Shown: piece by piece, positions 1 to 7,776 of the stretch | How positions within the stretch are numbered: position 1 is the first letter of the stretch | How the letters are laid out: the number at the start of each line of letters is the position of its first letter | DNA from: Rhodovulum steppense | GTDB taxonomy: Bacteria; Pseudomonadota; Alphaproteobacteria; Rhodobacterales; Rhodobacteraceae | NCBI RefSeq assembly: GCF_004339675.1 | Contig: NZ_SLVM01000004.1 | Span: forward strand, 62,001 to 126,000 | Direction: 5' to 3' | Length of the DNA stretch: 64,000 nt | Program-made: the position numbers and the translations under genes | The notes under the pieces: model-generated | The model's input: the letters and a program-made list of their open reading frames with translations, nothing else | The model's database searches: none | What the model was told of the DNA's origin: nothing

Positions 1-1
1 C

Positions 2-226
2 GATGGCGGGGCGGCGGTCCCTGTCACCTATACCGGCGTGCTGCCCGACCTGTTCGCCGAGAATCAGGGCATGGTGGGGACCGGTCGGCTGATCGACGGT
101 GTGTTCGTGGCGCATGAGATCCTGGCCAAGCATGACGAAAGCTACATGCCGCGCGAGGTCGTGGACGCGCTGAAGGAACAGGGCGTCTACCGCCATGCCG
201 AGGGCGACGCGCCCGGCGGCACCTGA
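2..226 (+). CDS. ccmE: Cytochrome c maturation heme chaperone CcmE, C-terminal part (cut by window start)
   Basis: The last 74 residues of CcmE, the periplasmic membrane-anchored chaperone that takes heme from CcmC/D and hands it to CcmF/H for attachment to apocytochrome c. The visible part has the family's beta-barrel end ([11 protein letters not shown], then the GMVGTGRL region) and the [10 protein letters not shown] tail that follows the heme-binding His site. In family members the heme-binding His is in a VLAKHDExY-type motif, and AKHDESYMP here matches it, so the catalytic His is present. The frame is open from base 2 to the TGA at 224-226; the start lies outside the window. Downstream is a lysis cassette on the same strand, not other ccm genes. 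Confidence 0.9.
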   Translation, partial: DGGAAVPVTYTGVLPDLFAENQGMVGTGRLIDGVFVAHEILAKHDESYMPREVVDALKEQGVYRHAEGDAPGGT

Positions 227-274
227 ACCCTCGCCCCGAGGCGTTGCACCAGCGCACGGTGGTCTCGGGCCGCA

Positions 275-289
275 TTAACCCCGCCTGAC
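275..289 (+). promoter_or_regulatory. Possible degenerate CtrA box upstream of the lysis cassette
   Basis: TTAA at 275-278, then seven bases, then TGAC at 286-289. The full CtrA box is TTAA-N7-TTAAC, so the left half is perfect and the right half matches only in part. It lies 41 bases before the endolysin start. Gene-transfer-agent lysis genes are under CtrA control in Rhodobacter capsulatus, which makes the position plausible. It is a motif call by eye only. Confidence 0.3.
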
Positions 290-330
290 GCAATATGCCC
301 CCCGCTTCGATTGACGAACGGGGGGTCTTC

Positions 331-942
331 ATGCGCACCGTCAAGCAGCTTGCCGAGGAAATCGTCGCCCGGGAGGGCGGCTTTGTGAATGACCCCGACG
401 ATCCCGGGGGGGCCACGAATTACGGGGTGACGCTGGGCACGCTCAGGACGCTGGGGATCGACAAGACCGGCGACGGCAGGGTGACCGAGGCGGATGTTCG
501 CGCGCTGACCCGCGAGGATGCGGTCACGATCTTCATCGAGCATTATTTCCGCCGTCCGCGCATCCACACGCTGCCCGGGCTGCTGCATGCGTCCGTCTTC
601 GACATGTATGTGAACGCGGGCGGAAACGCGGTGAAGATCCTGCAACGGCTGTTCAACGACATGGGCCAGCGGATCGCCGTCGATGGCGTGATCGGGCCGC
701 AGACCGCGCGCGCCGCCGAAACCGCCGCCGCCGCAGCCCCCGAGCATATCGTGGACGCCTATGGCATCGCCCGGCGCAATTACTACTACGCCATCGCCGA
801 TAATCGGCCCGCCAGCCGCAAGTTCGCCCGGCGCCGCGATGGCGGCAAGGGCGGCTGGATCGTCCGTGCAGAGGAATTCATCTCGGTCCGCTATCACCTG
901 AGCGAGGCCGAACACCGGGAAAGGACGTCGAAATGGGGCTGA
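331..942 (+). CDS. Endolysin, glycoside hydrolase family 108 N-acetylmuramidase (GTA-type)
   Basis: A 203-residue peptidoglycan hydrolase. The N-terminal lytic domain has the GH108 signature around residues 14-35: EGGFVNDPDDPGGATNYG, where the Glu of EGG is the expected catalytic acid. A C-terminal peptidoglycan-binding-3 region contains VDGVIGPQT at roughly residues 111-119. There is no signal peptide, so it needs the holin encoded just downstream to reach the wall. The ATG at 331 is chosen over an upstream in-frame ATG at 295 because the family usually starts directly before the TVKQLAEEIVAREGG-type helix. The stop overlaps the holin start (933) by ten bases, showing translational coupling. 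Gene pair and domain types match the gene-transfer-agent lysis locus of Rhodobacter; it could also be a prophage remnant. Confidence 0.85.
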   Translation: MRTVKQLAEEIVAREGGFVNDPDDPGGATNYGVTLGTLRTLGIDKTGDGRVTEADVRALTREDAVTIFIEHYFRRPRIHTLPGLLHASVFDMYVNAGGNAVKILQRLFNDMGQRIAVDGVIGPQTARAAETAAAAAPEHIVDAYGIARRNYYYAIADNRPASRKFARRRDGGKGGWIVRAEEFISVRYHLSEAEHRERTSKWG

Positions 943-1541
943 AATTCGGGCTGGCCAACATGCTGTTCGGGGTCGGGCGCAACGTCATCACCGAGACGGC
1001 CGAGGTCTTTCGCGTGAATGCCGAGGCCGCCGACCAGCGCGCGGCGGATCTGCAGCGTGCCGCGCTGGAGCAGTTCGGCCATGAATTCGCCCATCCCCAG
1101 CGCTGCCTGTTCGACCGGCTGGTGGATGGCATGAACCGGTTGCCGCGCCCGTTCCTGGCGCTGGGGACGGTGTTCCTGCTGGTCTCGGCGATGGTCGATC
1201 CGATCTGGTTCTCGTCGCGGATGCAGGGGATCGCGCTGGTGCCCGAGCCGCTGTGGTGGCTTCTGGGAGCGATCATCAGCTTTTATTTCGGCTCGCGCTA
1301 CCAGGCCAAGGGGCAGGAGTTCCAGCGCTCGATCGCCGAGACCATGGCGCGTAGCCCCACGGTTCTGGAGAACCTGCGCGCTCTGGACCAGCTTGGAAAA
1401 TCCGCAACCGCAGCGCCGCGGCAGCCCGCTGCGCCCGCCACCGCTGCGGCACCGGTCGATCCGGGTCCGGCACCGGTGTCGAACCCGGGGCCTGTGGCGG
1501 GGTCGAACCCTGCGCTCGACGCCTGGAGGTCGACGCAATGA
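933..1541 (+). CDS. Holin of the GTA 3TM family
   Basis: A 202-residue inner-membrane protein expected to form the pores that release the endolysin. Hydrophobic segments lie at about residues 70-90 (FLALGTVFLLVSAMVDPIWF) and 103-120 (LWWLLGAIISFYFGSRY). A long soluble N-terminal stretch precedes them, with NAEAADQRAADLQRAALEQF as a likely amphipathic helix. The last 60 residues are Ala/Pro-rich and low complexity. This arrangement matches the 'holin of 3TMs, for gene-transfer release' family. The start overlaps the endolysin stop, and the stop overlaps the start of the next small gene (ATGA at 1538-1541), so all three are one translationally coupled unit. Confidence 0.85.
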   Translation: MGLKFGLANMLFGVGRNVITETAEVFRVNAEAADQRAADLQRAALEQFGHEFAHPQRCLFDRLVDGMNRLPRPFLALGTVFLLVSAMVDPIWFSSRMQGIALVPEPLWWLLGAIISFYFGSRYQAKGQEFQRSIAETMARSPTVLENLRALDQLGKSATAAPRQPAAPATAAAPVDPGPAPVSNPGPVAGSNPALDAWRSTQ

Positions 1542-1684
1542 GTTTCGCGCTCGCCACCGATCTTTGCGTGCTGGGGGCGCTTGGCGCCATGGCCGCCTTC
1601 TGGAAGCACGACCGGACCGAGCCCCCGAGCAGCGCGTTGGTGCTTGCGCTGGTTGGGGTCGGCCTGGTGGTGGCGCTGTTCTAG
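1538..1684 (+). CDS. Small membrane protein of the lysis cassette (48 aa)
   Basis: The ATG at 1538 overlaps the holin stop as ATGA and the frame runs 48 codons to a TAG at 1682-1684. The product begins MSFALATDLCVLGALGAMAA and has two hydrophobic stretches, about residues 3-20 and 31-48, separated by a short charged WKHDRTEPP loop. It resembles the small membrane proteins that follow holins in GTA and phage lysis modules, but I do not recognise a named family. Its coupling to the holin suggests a role in controlling lysis timing or holin assembly; that is inference from position. Confidence 0.55.
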   Translation: MSFALATDLCVLGALGAMAAFWKHDRTEPPSSALVLALVGVGLVVALF

Positions 1685-1806
1685 GGCGGCGGCGGGCGGA
1701 TGGGCAGGCACCGTCCGCCACGGGGTCGCGGGACGGTCCGGCGGTTGCCGCTCTCGCCCGGCCCGATCGCGTCCAGGCGTGTCCGGCGGGGGCGACGGGC
1801 TACCCG

Positions 1807-2817
1807 TCAGCCCCGCCTGCGCCGCCGGGGACGGTCGGGGGCGTCGGTCTCGCCCGAACCGTCCGAGGCCGAGGAAAAGCCGCCCATCCGCGCGGTGATC
1901 TCATCCAGCGTGGGACGCGGGCCGGGCGGACGGGTTTCCAGCGCGGCGCGCATGGCCCGCAGGTGGTCGGGCGTGGTGCCGCAGCAGCCGCCGATGATCC
2001 GTGCCCCGCAATCGCGCGCGAGCACCGCGTAATCGGCCATCAGTTCGGGCGTGCCGTCGTAATGGATATGCCCGTCATGGTATTTCGGGATGCCCGCATT
2101 GCCCTTGGCGACGATCGGCCGTTCCGATCCGGCCGCGGCAAAGCCCAGCACCGTGCGCAGCAGATCCGACGCGCCGACGCCGCAATTCGCACCGAAGGCA
2201 ACGGGTTTCCAGGCGAGCCGCTCCACCAGTTCGACCAGATCGGCTGCGGTCAGGCCCATCATGGTGCGGCCCGCGGTGTCGAAGCTCATCGTGCCGCACC
2301 AGGGCATCTCTGCCAGCCTTGCGGCCTCGGCGGCGGCCTTGTACTCGTCGGCCGCGCTGATCGTCTCGACCCAGAGGATATCGGCGCCGCCCGCCTTGAG
2401 CGCCTCGGCCTGCTCGTGGAAGATCTCGACCGCCGAGGCGAAGGACAGCGGCCCCATCGGTTCCATGATCTCGCCGGTCGGCCCCATCGACCCCGCGACG
2501 GCGACCGTCCGGCCCGCGGCATCCGCCACCTCGCGGCCCAGTTCGGCGGCAATGCGGTTCAACTCGCCCACCCGTCCCTGCGCGTCATGCAGTTTCAGCC
2601 GTGCGGCGTTGCCACCGAAGGAATTGGTCAGGAAGATGTCCGATCCCGCCTGAACCGCGCCGCGATAGAGCGCGCGAATCGCATCGGGCCGGTCGGCGTT
2701 CCAGAGCTCTGGCGCCTCGCCCGAGGAAAGTCCCATGTTGAACAGGTTGGTTCCCGTGGCGCCGTCCGCCATCAGCCAGTCGCGCGAAGCCAGCAGCCGG
2801 GAAAGCGGGTCGGTCAT
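1807..2817 (-). CDS. Homocysteine S-methyltransferase (split methionine synthase module, betaine-homocysteine methyltransferase-like)
   Basis: A 336-residue zinc-dependent homocysteine methyltransferase that makes methionine. It has the family start MADGATGTNLF (about residues 16-26), the first zinc ligand in GANCGVG (about 203-209) and the paired Cys ligands in IIGGCCGTTP (about 274-283). Homologues in Rhodobacterales act either with betaine or as the homocysteine half of a split B12-dependent methionine synthase. The pterin-binding module and activator encoded at 28.8 and 26.7 kb favour the second role. The C-terminus is odd: a disordered Ser/Gly/Asp linker followed by PRRRRRG, the same Arg5-Gly end as on those two proteins. 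Monocistronic, with no riboswitch recognised upstream. Confidence 0.85.
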   Translation of the reverse strand: MTDPLSRLLASRDWLMADGATGTNLFNMGLSSGEAPELWNADRPDAIRALYRGAVQAGSDIFLTNSFGGNAARLKLHDAQGRVGELNRIAAELGREVADAAGRTVAVAGSMGPTGEIMEPMGPLSFASAVEIFHEQAEALKAGGADILWVETISAADEYKAAAEAARLAEMPWCGTMSFDTAGRTMMGLTAADLVELVERLAWKPVAFGANCGVGASDLLRTVLGFAAAGSERPIVAKGNAGIPKYHDGHIHYDGTPELMADYAVLARDCGARIIGGCCGTTPDHLRAMRAALETRPPGPRPTLDEITARMGGFSSASDGSGETDAPDRPRRRRRG

Positions 2818-2930
2818 GGGTCACGTCCTTCTGGAAACGGTGAGACGGCCCGCCGGAAGGGGCCGCCTGTCGCGATCGAAGGGACGGGCGCCCACCTGCG
2901 GCGTCGGCCGTCCGCCGAGGCTCCGGCGCC

Positions 2931-3245
2931 TCAGCTTTCCGTCATGATCTGCTCTTTCGCGACCGCCATCAGTTCGGCCATCTTGGCGCGGATCGTGGCC
3001 TCGTCCGCCCTTGTCCCAAGGTCACCGGCCAGCTTGCGATAGACGTCCTCGTCGCCGGGTTCCTCGAAATCGGCCTTGACCACCTCTCGCGCGTAGTCGA
3101 GCGCGGCATCGTTCGACATCCCCATCAACTCCGCCGCCCAGAGGCCCAGAAGCTTGTTGCGCCGGGCCTCGGCCCTGAACTGAAGTTCGGAGTCATGGGC
3201 GAACTTGTTCTCGAAGGCATTCTCGCGATCTTCGAAGGTGGTCAT
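2931..3245 (-). CDS. F1-ATPase inhibitor zeta subunit (DUF1476)
   Basis: A 104-residue all-helical protein. The sequence matches the alphaproteobacterial zeta subunit described in Paracoccus denitrificans: MTTFEDRENAFENKFAHDSE at the N-terminus, which is the inhibitory region, followed by FRAEARRNKLLGLWAAE and the DFEEPGDEDVYRKLA segment. It inserts into F1 at a catalytic interface and blocks ATP hydrolysis when the proton gradient collapses, acting at the cytoplasmic face of the inner membrane. The length is typical of the family. It stands apart from the ATP synthase operon, as is usual, and is transcribed away from purC with an SRPBCC gene between them. Confidence 0.9.
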   Translation of the reverse strand: MTTFEDRENAFENKFAHDSELQFRAEARRNKLLGLWAAELMGMSNDAALDYAREVVKADFEEPGDEDVYRKLAGDLGTRADEATIRAKMAELMAVAKEQIMTES

Positions 3246-3372
3246 TGGGGTCTGGCCCTCCTGGGATTCCGCTTTCGAAAGCCATTTAAGGGAAGAACGA
3301 TCCTGTGCCTAGGGGCAGCCTGCCTTTCGGGCGCGGTTCTTCGCCCTGACCGGGCCAGATCGCGTGGCCCGA

Positions 3373-3825
3373 TCACCGGGCCGGCCGCACGGTCTCGCAA
3401 TGCAGCGCTGCCAGCCCGCGGCGCAATCCGGCATTGAGCGCGCGTTCGGTGAATCCGGGCATCAGCCTTGCGAGGCCCGAGGCCACGGAGGCCTCGACGG
3501 TGGCAAGGGTCATGCCGCCGTGCGGCACCAGTGTCAGCAGATACCCGGCCTGCACCGCGCCCGCCTGTGCAATCCAGCCGATGCTGGTGTAGTGTTCCAG
3601 CCGGGCAATCCGGGCGCGCAGCATCAGCCCATGCGCGTTGGTACAGATCAATGCGGTGCCATCCGCAAGCGGACCATCGGTACTGACGCGGCGAAAGGCA
3701 GTATTCCAGTTCGGCCAGCGTTCGAAATCGGTGAGCGTGTGCCACACCCGTTCCGGGCTGGCCGGGATGCTCTCGCGCGCGATGGTGCGCACAGGGGCGG
3801 CGTGGTCTATCACGGACCGGTCCAT
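3373..3825 (-). CDS. SRPBCC (START/Bet v 1-like) family protein
   Basis: A 150-residue protein with the SRPBCC fold pattern: an N-terminal strand and the [19 protein letters not shown] helix-loop (about residues 19-37) that opens the hydrophobic cavity, a central strand set, and a long C-terminal helix ending [13 protein letters not shown]. These proteins bind lipids or other hydrophobic ligands, or act as polyketide-cyclase-like proteins; the ligand here is unknown. The start at 3825 is preferred over the ATG at 3864 because GGAAGG stands eight bases upstream on the coding strand. It sits alone between the zeta gene and purC. Confidence 0.7.
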   Translation of the reverse strand: MDRSVIDHAAPVRTIARESIPASPERVWHTLTDFERWPNWNTAFRRVSTDGPLADGTALICTNAHGLMLRARIARLEHYTSIGWIAQAGAVQAGYLLTLVPHGGMTLATVEASVASGLARLMPGFTERALNAGLRRGLAALHCETVRPAR

Positions 3826-3852
3826 CGGTTTCCTTCCGGCCTGCAGAAGACC

Positions 3853-3881
3853 TTGAAAAGGCACGCCTCGGTAGTTATTGG
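3853..3881 (+). promoter_or_regulatory. Possible sigma70-type promoter upstream of purC
   Basis: TTGAAA (3853-3858) and TATTGG (3876-3881) are separated by 17 bases in a locally AT-richer stretch between the SRPBCC gene and purC. The distance to the purC start is about 230 bases. Supported by motif and position only. Confidence 0.3.
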
Positions 3882-4110
3882 GCGATCATCATTCTACCCT
3901 TGCGTGTTTTTGGCTCCTGTGGCGGCAGAGGTCAATGCATACGAAAGTCTTGCCCGGATGTTGCTGGAATGTGTCGTTGCCCTGTTGCGGCGCCGGACGG
4001 TGCGCAAGGCCTGCCCAGCGCCGCCTTGCGGCATGCCTGCGCTTGCCCTAAAAGCGCAGCACAAGTGCGCGGGGCGGCCGTCTCCCGCGCCGTCCGGATT
4101 CGGAGTATCC

Positions 4111-4872
4111 ATGGCAAGGCGCAAGAAGATCTACGAGGGCAAGGCGAAGATCCTGTACGAGGGCCCGGAACCCGGGACGCTGGTGCAGTATTTCAAGGAC
4201 GATGCCACCGCCTTCAACGCCGAGAAGCATGACGTGATCGAGGGCAAGGGGGTTCTGAACAATCGCCTGTCCGAATTCTTCATGTCCGGGCTGAACGCGA
4301 TCGGCGTGCCGACCCATTTCATCAAGCGGCTCAACATGCGCGAGCAGCTTGTCCGTCAGGTCGAGATCATCCCTCTGGAAGTTGTGGTGCGCAACACCGC
4401 GGCCGGGTCGATGTCCAAGCGGCTGGGCATAGACGAGGGCACGCCGCTGCCCCGTCCGATCGTCGAGTTCTACTTCAAGGACGATGCGCTGGGCGATCCG
4501 CTGGTGACCGAGGAACATATCATCGCCTTCGGCTGGGCCAGCCAGCAGGATCTGGACGACATGGTGGCGCTGGCGCTGCGGGTGAACGATTTCCTGTCGG
4601 GCGTGATGATGGCGGTCGGGATCAAGCTGGTGGATTTCAAGATCGAGATCGGCCGGATTTGGGATGGCGATTTCATGCGCCTTGTCGTCGCCGACGAGAT
4701 CAGCCCTGACAGTTGTCGGCTGTGGGACATCAAGACCGGCCAGCATCTGGACAAGGACGTGTTCCGCCGCGACCTGGGCAGTCTGACCGACGCCTATACC
4801 GAGGTTGCCAAGCGGCTTGGGGTGTTGCCCACCAATGTCACCCATGCGACGAAGCCTACCCTCATAAATTGA
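4111..4872 (+). CDS. purC: Phosphoribosylaminoimidazole-succinocarboxamide synthase
   Basis: A 253-residue SAICAR synthase: it ligates aspartate to CAIR with ATP in step 8 of purine synthesis. It starts with the family hallmark [19 protein letters not shown] (ATP-binding strands). [18 protein letters not shown] and the C-terminal [34 protein letters not shown] give the second nucleotide and metal-binding motifs. The ATG at 4111 is the first residue of the conserved start. purS and purQ follow on the same strand after 160 bases; purL is not in the window. Confidence 0.97.
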   Translation: MARRKKIYEGKAKILYEGPEPGTLVQYFKDDATAFNAEKHDVIEGKGVLNNRLSEFFMSGLNAIGVPTHFIKRLNMREQLVRQVEIIPLEVVVRNTAAGSMSKRLGIDEGTPLPRPIVEFYFKDDALGDPLVTEEHIIAFGWASQQDLDDMVALALRVNDFLSGVMMAVGIKLVDFKIEIGRIWDGDFMRLVVADEISPDSCRLWDIKTGQHLDKDVFRRDLGSLTDAYTEVAKRLGVLPTNVTHATKPTLIN

Positions 4873-5031
4873 AAGGGAAAGCGTGTCCGGCTTGTGTCAT
4901 CACAAACCCGCCCCGGACATGATCCCACACGCGACGGCGCCCGCGGCAAGAACAGGCGCAGATGATCCGAACCGACGGACCCGCGGCGGCTGTGCCGCCC
5001 GGGGCCCGGTCCAGCCAGGGAAGGACGACAG

Positions 5032-5271
5032 ATGAAGGCCCGCGTTCATGTGATGCTCAAGGACGGCGTTCTCGACCCGCAGGGGCAGGCCGTGGCCCAT
5101 GCGCTGGGCGCGCTGGGCTTCGAGGGGGTGGGCGAGGTGCGCCAGGGCAAGGTGATCGACCTGGACCTTGCCGGGACCGACCGCGCCGCGGCCGAGGCGC
5201 AGGTGCGCGAGATGTGCGAGAAGCTGCTCGCGAACACGGTGATCGAACGCTACGACATCGAGATCGGCTGA
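5032..5271 (+). CDS. purS: Phosphoribosylformylglycinamidine synthase subunit PurS
   Basis: A 79-residue protein, normal for PurS. It is the small structural subunit that bridges PurL and PurQ in the three-part FGAM synthase and helps channel ammonia. Visible family features are [16 protein letters not shown] at the start, [20 protein letters not shown] in the middle and [12 protein letters not shown] at the end. It is preceded by GGAAGGACGACAG as ribosome-binding region and followed 17 bases later by purQ, so the two are one operon. Confidence 0.95.
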   Translation: MKARVHVMLKDGVLDPQGQAVAHALGALGFEGVGEVRQGKVIDLDLAGTDRAAAEAQVREMCEKLLANTVIERYDIEIG

Positions 5272-5288
5272 GGCCGAGGGAGACCGCC

Positions 5289-5957
5289 ATGAAAGCTGCC
5301 GTTCTCGTCTTCCCGGGATCGAACTGCGACCGCGACCTGGCGGTGGCCTTCCGCAACGCGGGCGCCGAGGTCAGCATGGTCTGGCACAAGGACGACGCGC
5401 TGCCTGAGGGCGTCGATGTCGTCGGCATCCCCGGCGGGTTCTCCTTCGGGGATTACCTGCGCTGCGGGGCGATCGCCGCGCGTTCGCCGATCACGCGGGC
5501 GGTGATCGAGCACACGCATCGGGGCGGCTATGCGCTGGGCATCTGCAACGGTTTTCAGGTTCTGACCGAGACCGGCATCCTGCCCGGCGCGCTGATGCGC
5601 AATGCCGGGTTGAAATTCGTCTGCAAACCCGTTGACCTGACAGTGGAAACCGTCGATAGCGCCTTTACCGCAGGCTATGCCAAGGGGCAGGGGATCACCA
5701 TTCCCATCGCCCATCACGACGGAAATTACGTCGCCGATGCCGATCTGGTGGCGCGGTTGCGGGACGAAGACCGGATCACGTTCACCTATCGTGACAATCC
5801 GAACGGATCGGTCGCCGACATCGCCGGGATCCTGTCGGAAAATCGTAGGGTTCTCGGGTTGATGCCGCATCCTGAACGCGCCGCCGAGCCTGCCCATGGC
5901 GGCACGGACGGGGCGGCGCTTTTCCGCTCGCTTGTCGGCGCGCTGGCGCTGGCCTGA
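5289..5957 (+). CDS. purQ: Phosphoribosylformylglycinamidine synthase subunit PurQ (glutamine amidotransferase)
   Basis: A 222-residue class I glutamine amidotransferase that supplies ammonia to PurL. The N-terminus [14 protein letters not shown] is diagnostic. [18 protein letters not shown] is the oxyanion region, [13 protein letters not shown] holds the nucleophile Cys (about residue 87), and [12 protein letters not shown] holds the catalytic His and Glu near the C-terminus. The start at 5289 follows GAGGGAGA. It closes the purC-S-Q run and is followed by a hairpin before dctB. Confidence 0.97.
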   Translation: MKAAVLVFPGSNCDRDLAVAFRNAGAEVSMVWHKDDALPEGVDVVGIPGGFSFGDYLRCGAIAARSPITRAVIEHTHRGGYALGICNGFQVLTETGILPGALMRNAGLKFVCKPVDLTVETVDSAFTAGYAKGQGITIPIAHHDGNYVADADLVARLRDEDRITFTYRDNPNGSVADIAGILSENRRVLGLMPHPERAAEPAHGGTDGAALFRSLVGALALA

Positions 5958-5960
5958 GCG

Positions 5961-5980
5961 GGGCGCGCTTGAGCGCGCCC
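5961..5980 (+). terminator. Stem-loop after purQ, terminator-like
   Basis: GGGCGCGC and GCGCGCCC form a perfect eight-base stem with a TTGA loop four bases after the purQ stop. There is no T-run, so it may be a Rho-dependent end or an mRNA-stabilising hairpin rather than a classical terminator. Confidence 0.4.
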
Positions 5981-6003
5981 GCGCCAGGGCGTAACCTGTT
6001 GCC

Positions 6004-7767
6004 ATGCTGGGCACCTTTCGCCAGTCGAGGATCGTCCGCCCGCGAGGGACGGGCGAATGGGGCAAGCGCTTCGCGCTGCTGCTGCTGGTGGCGGTTGCCG
6101 TGGCGACGGTCTGGGTCACCAATACCTGGCTGACCGAGCGGTTTACCGAGAACACCCGCAACCGCGCGCAGGTCCGGCTGGCGCTGTATTCGGGCAGCGT
6201 GGTCAGCGAGCTGCAGCGCGCCTCGGTCGTGCCGTTGTTGCTGTCGCGCGATCCGCTGCTGATCCAGGCGCTCGACAGCGGCGATTTCTCGCAAAGCTCG
6301 CAGCGGCTGATTTCCTATGTGGACGAGATCGGCGCGGCCTCGCTGATGCTTCTGGACAATTCCGGACGGGTGGTGGCGGCGACGGATCGCGCACAGATCG
6401 GCACCAATCTGCGCAGTGCGCCTTTCTTCGTCGAGGCGCAACGCTCGAACGAGACCGTCTTCATCACCTCGCGCACCGAGCCGGGGGGCTTTGCCTTCAC
6501 CTATTCGCGCGCGATCACCGCAGACCGCCGCAGGGCGGGCGTGATCGTGGTGGGCGTCGATCTGGCCAAGTTCGAGAAGAGCTGGGCGGGCATTGCGGAC
6601 GCGATCATCGTCACCGACAGCGAGGGACAGATCATCCTGTCGACCGAGCCGCGCTGGCGCGGGCGCACGGTGGATGAGGCGTTGGCGGTGCGCTCGCCGC
6701 CCTCGGCGATTCGGCGCGCGTTGCAGGCGACGGCCGATTGGGGCGCGCTGCCGCCCGATGCCTATCTGATGGGCGAGGCGGTGATGCGCAACGAGGCACG
6801 CATCCCGTTCCGCGGCTGGCGGATCCTGTCCTTCACGACCTATGTCTCGGTGCGCGAGCGGGTGAACGCGGTGCTTGCTCTGGAGATCATGGGCTTCGCC
6901 ATCCTGCTGGCGGGCACCTTCTACCTGTTGTCGCGCCGGGCACAGTCGCGCTCGCGGGTGTTCCAGCGCGAGACCGCGGAACTGCGCGCGCTGAACGCGC
7001 GCCTTCAGCGCGAGATCGCCGAACGCGAGCGCGCCGAGAAGAACCTGGAGGTTGTCGAGCAGACGTTGGCGCAAAGCTCCAAGCTTGCCGCGCTGGGCGA
7101 GATGTCCGCCTCGGTCAGCCACGAACTGAACCAGCCGCTGGCCGCGATGAAGACCTATCTGGCGGGCGCGCGACTCCTGCTGCAGCGCAAGCGTCCCGAG
7201 GAGGCGTTGTCCTCGTTCCAGCGCATCGACGATCTGATCGATCGGATGGGCGCGATCACGCGCCAGCTCAAGAGCTATGCGCGCAAGGGCGGCGACGCGT
7301 TCGAGCCGCTGGATGTGCGGTCCTGCGTGTCGGGTGCGCTGTCGATGATGGAGCCGCAGCTCAAGCGCCGCAAGGTCACGATCACCCGGACCATGCCGCG
7401 CCAGCCTGTGACGGTGATGGCCGACCGGGTGCGGCTGGAGCAGGTGATCATCAACCTGCTGCGCAACGCGCTGGACGCCACGCGCGAGACGGCGGAACCG
7501 CAGATCGACGTGATCCTTTCGGCGGGAGAGACGGCGATGCTGACGGTGCGCGACAACGGCCACGGGATCGAGGATCCGGACCGGCTCTTCGAACCGTTTT
7601 ACACCACCAAGCAGCCCGGCGACGGCGTCGGGCTGGGCCTAGCGATCTCGTCGGGGATCGTGAACGACCTCGGCGGGCGGCTTACGGCACGCAACGGGCA
7701 CGAGGGCGGGGCTGTATTCGAGGTCCAGCTTCCCATATTGAGCCAGGACATGGAAGCTGCGGAGTAG
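6004..7767 (+). CDS. dctB: DctB-type sensor histidine kinase
   Basis: A 587-residue inner-membrane kinase. One membrane segment lies at about residues 22-42. A periplasmic tandem-PAS (sCache) sensor with LDNSGRVVAATDRAQIG and FTYSRAITADRRRAG motifs follows, then a second membrane segment at about 295-312, a coiled coil, the H-box SVSHELNQPLAAMKTYL (His near 372), the N-box IINLLRNALDA and the G-boxes DNGHGIED and GVGLGLAISSG. The order and the ELNQPLAAMK box match DctB, which senses C4-dicarboxylates and phosphorylates DctD. It is paired with the regulator nine bases downstream. No C4-dicarboxylate transporter is adjacent; the nearest TRAP genes are at 34.9 kb. Confidence 0.85.
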   Translation: MLGTFRQSRIVRPRGTGEWGKRFALLLLVAVAVATVWVTNTWLTERFTENTRNRAQVRLALYSGSVVSELQRASVVPLLLSRDPLLIQALDSGDFSQSSQRLISYVDEIGAASLMLLDNSGRVVAATDRAQIGTNLRSAPFFVEAQRSNETVFITSRTEPGGFAFTYSRAITADRRRAGVIVVGVDLAKFEKSWAGIADAIIVTDSEGQIILSTEPRWRGRTVDEALAVRSPPSAIRRALQATADWGALPPDAYLMGEAVMRNEARIPFRGWRILSFTTYVSVRERVNAVLALEIMGFAILLAGTFYLLSRRAQSRSRVFQRETAELRALNARLQREIAERERAEKNLEVVEQTLAQSSKLAALGEMSASVSHELNQPLAAMKTYLAGARLLLQRKRPEEALSSFQRIDDLIDRMGAITRQLKSYARKGGDAFEPLDVRSCVSGALSMMEPQLKRRKVTITRTMPRQPVTVMADRVRLEQVIINLLRNALDATRETAEPQIDVILSAGETAMLTVRDNGHGIEDPDRLFEPFYTTKQPGDGVGLGLAISSGIVNDLGGRLTARNGHEGGAVFEVQLPILSQDMEAAE

Positions 7768-7776
7768 CGAGGAACG

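Noticed and set aside
2818-2930. Possible SAM- or SAH-type riboswitch in the leader of the homocysteine methyltransferase gene.
   Set aside because: The leader is short and GC-rich, and none of the conserved cores of the known SAM or SAH classes can be placed.
1393-3042. A 549-residue plus-strand frame covering the homocysteine methyltransferase gene.
   Set aside because: It reads the opposite strand of a clear conserved gene and has Arg/Pro/Ala shadow composition.
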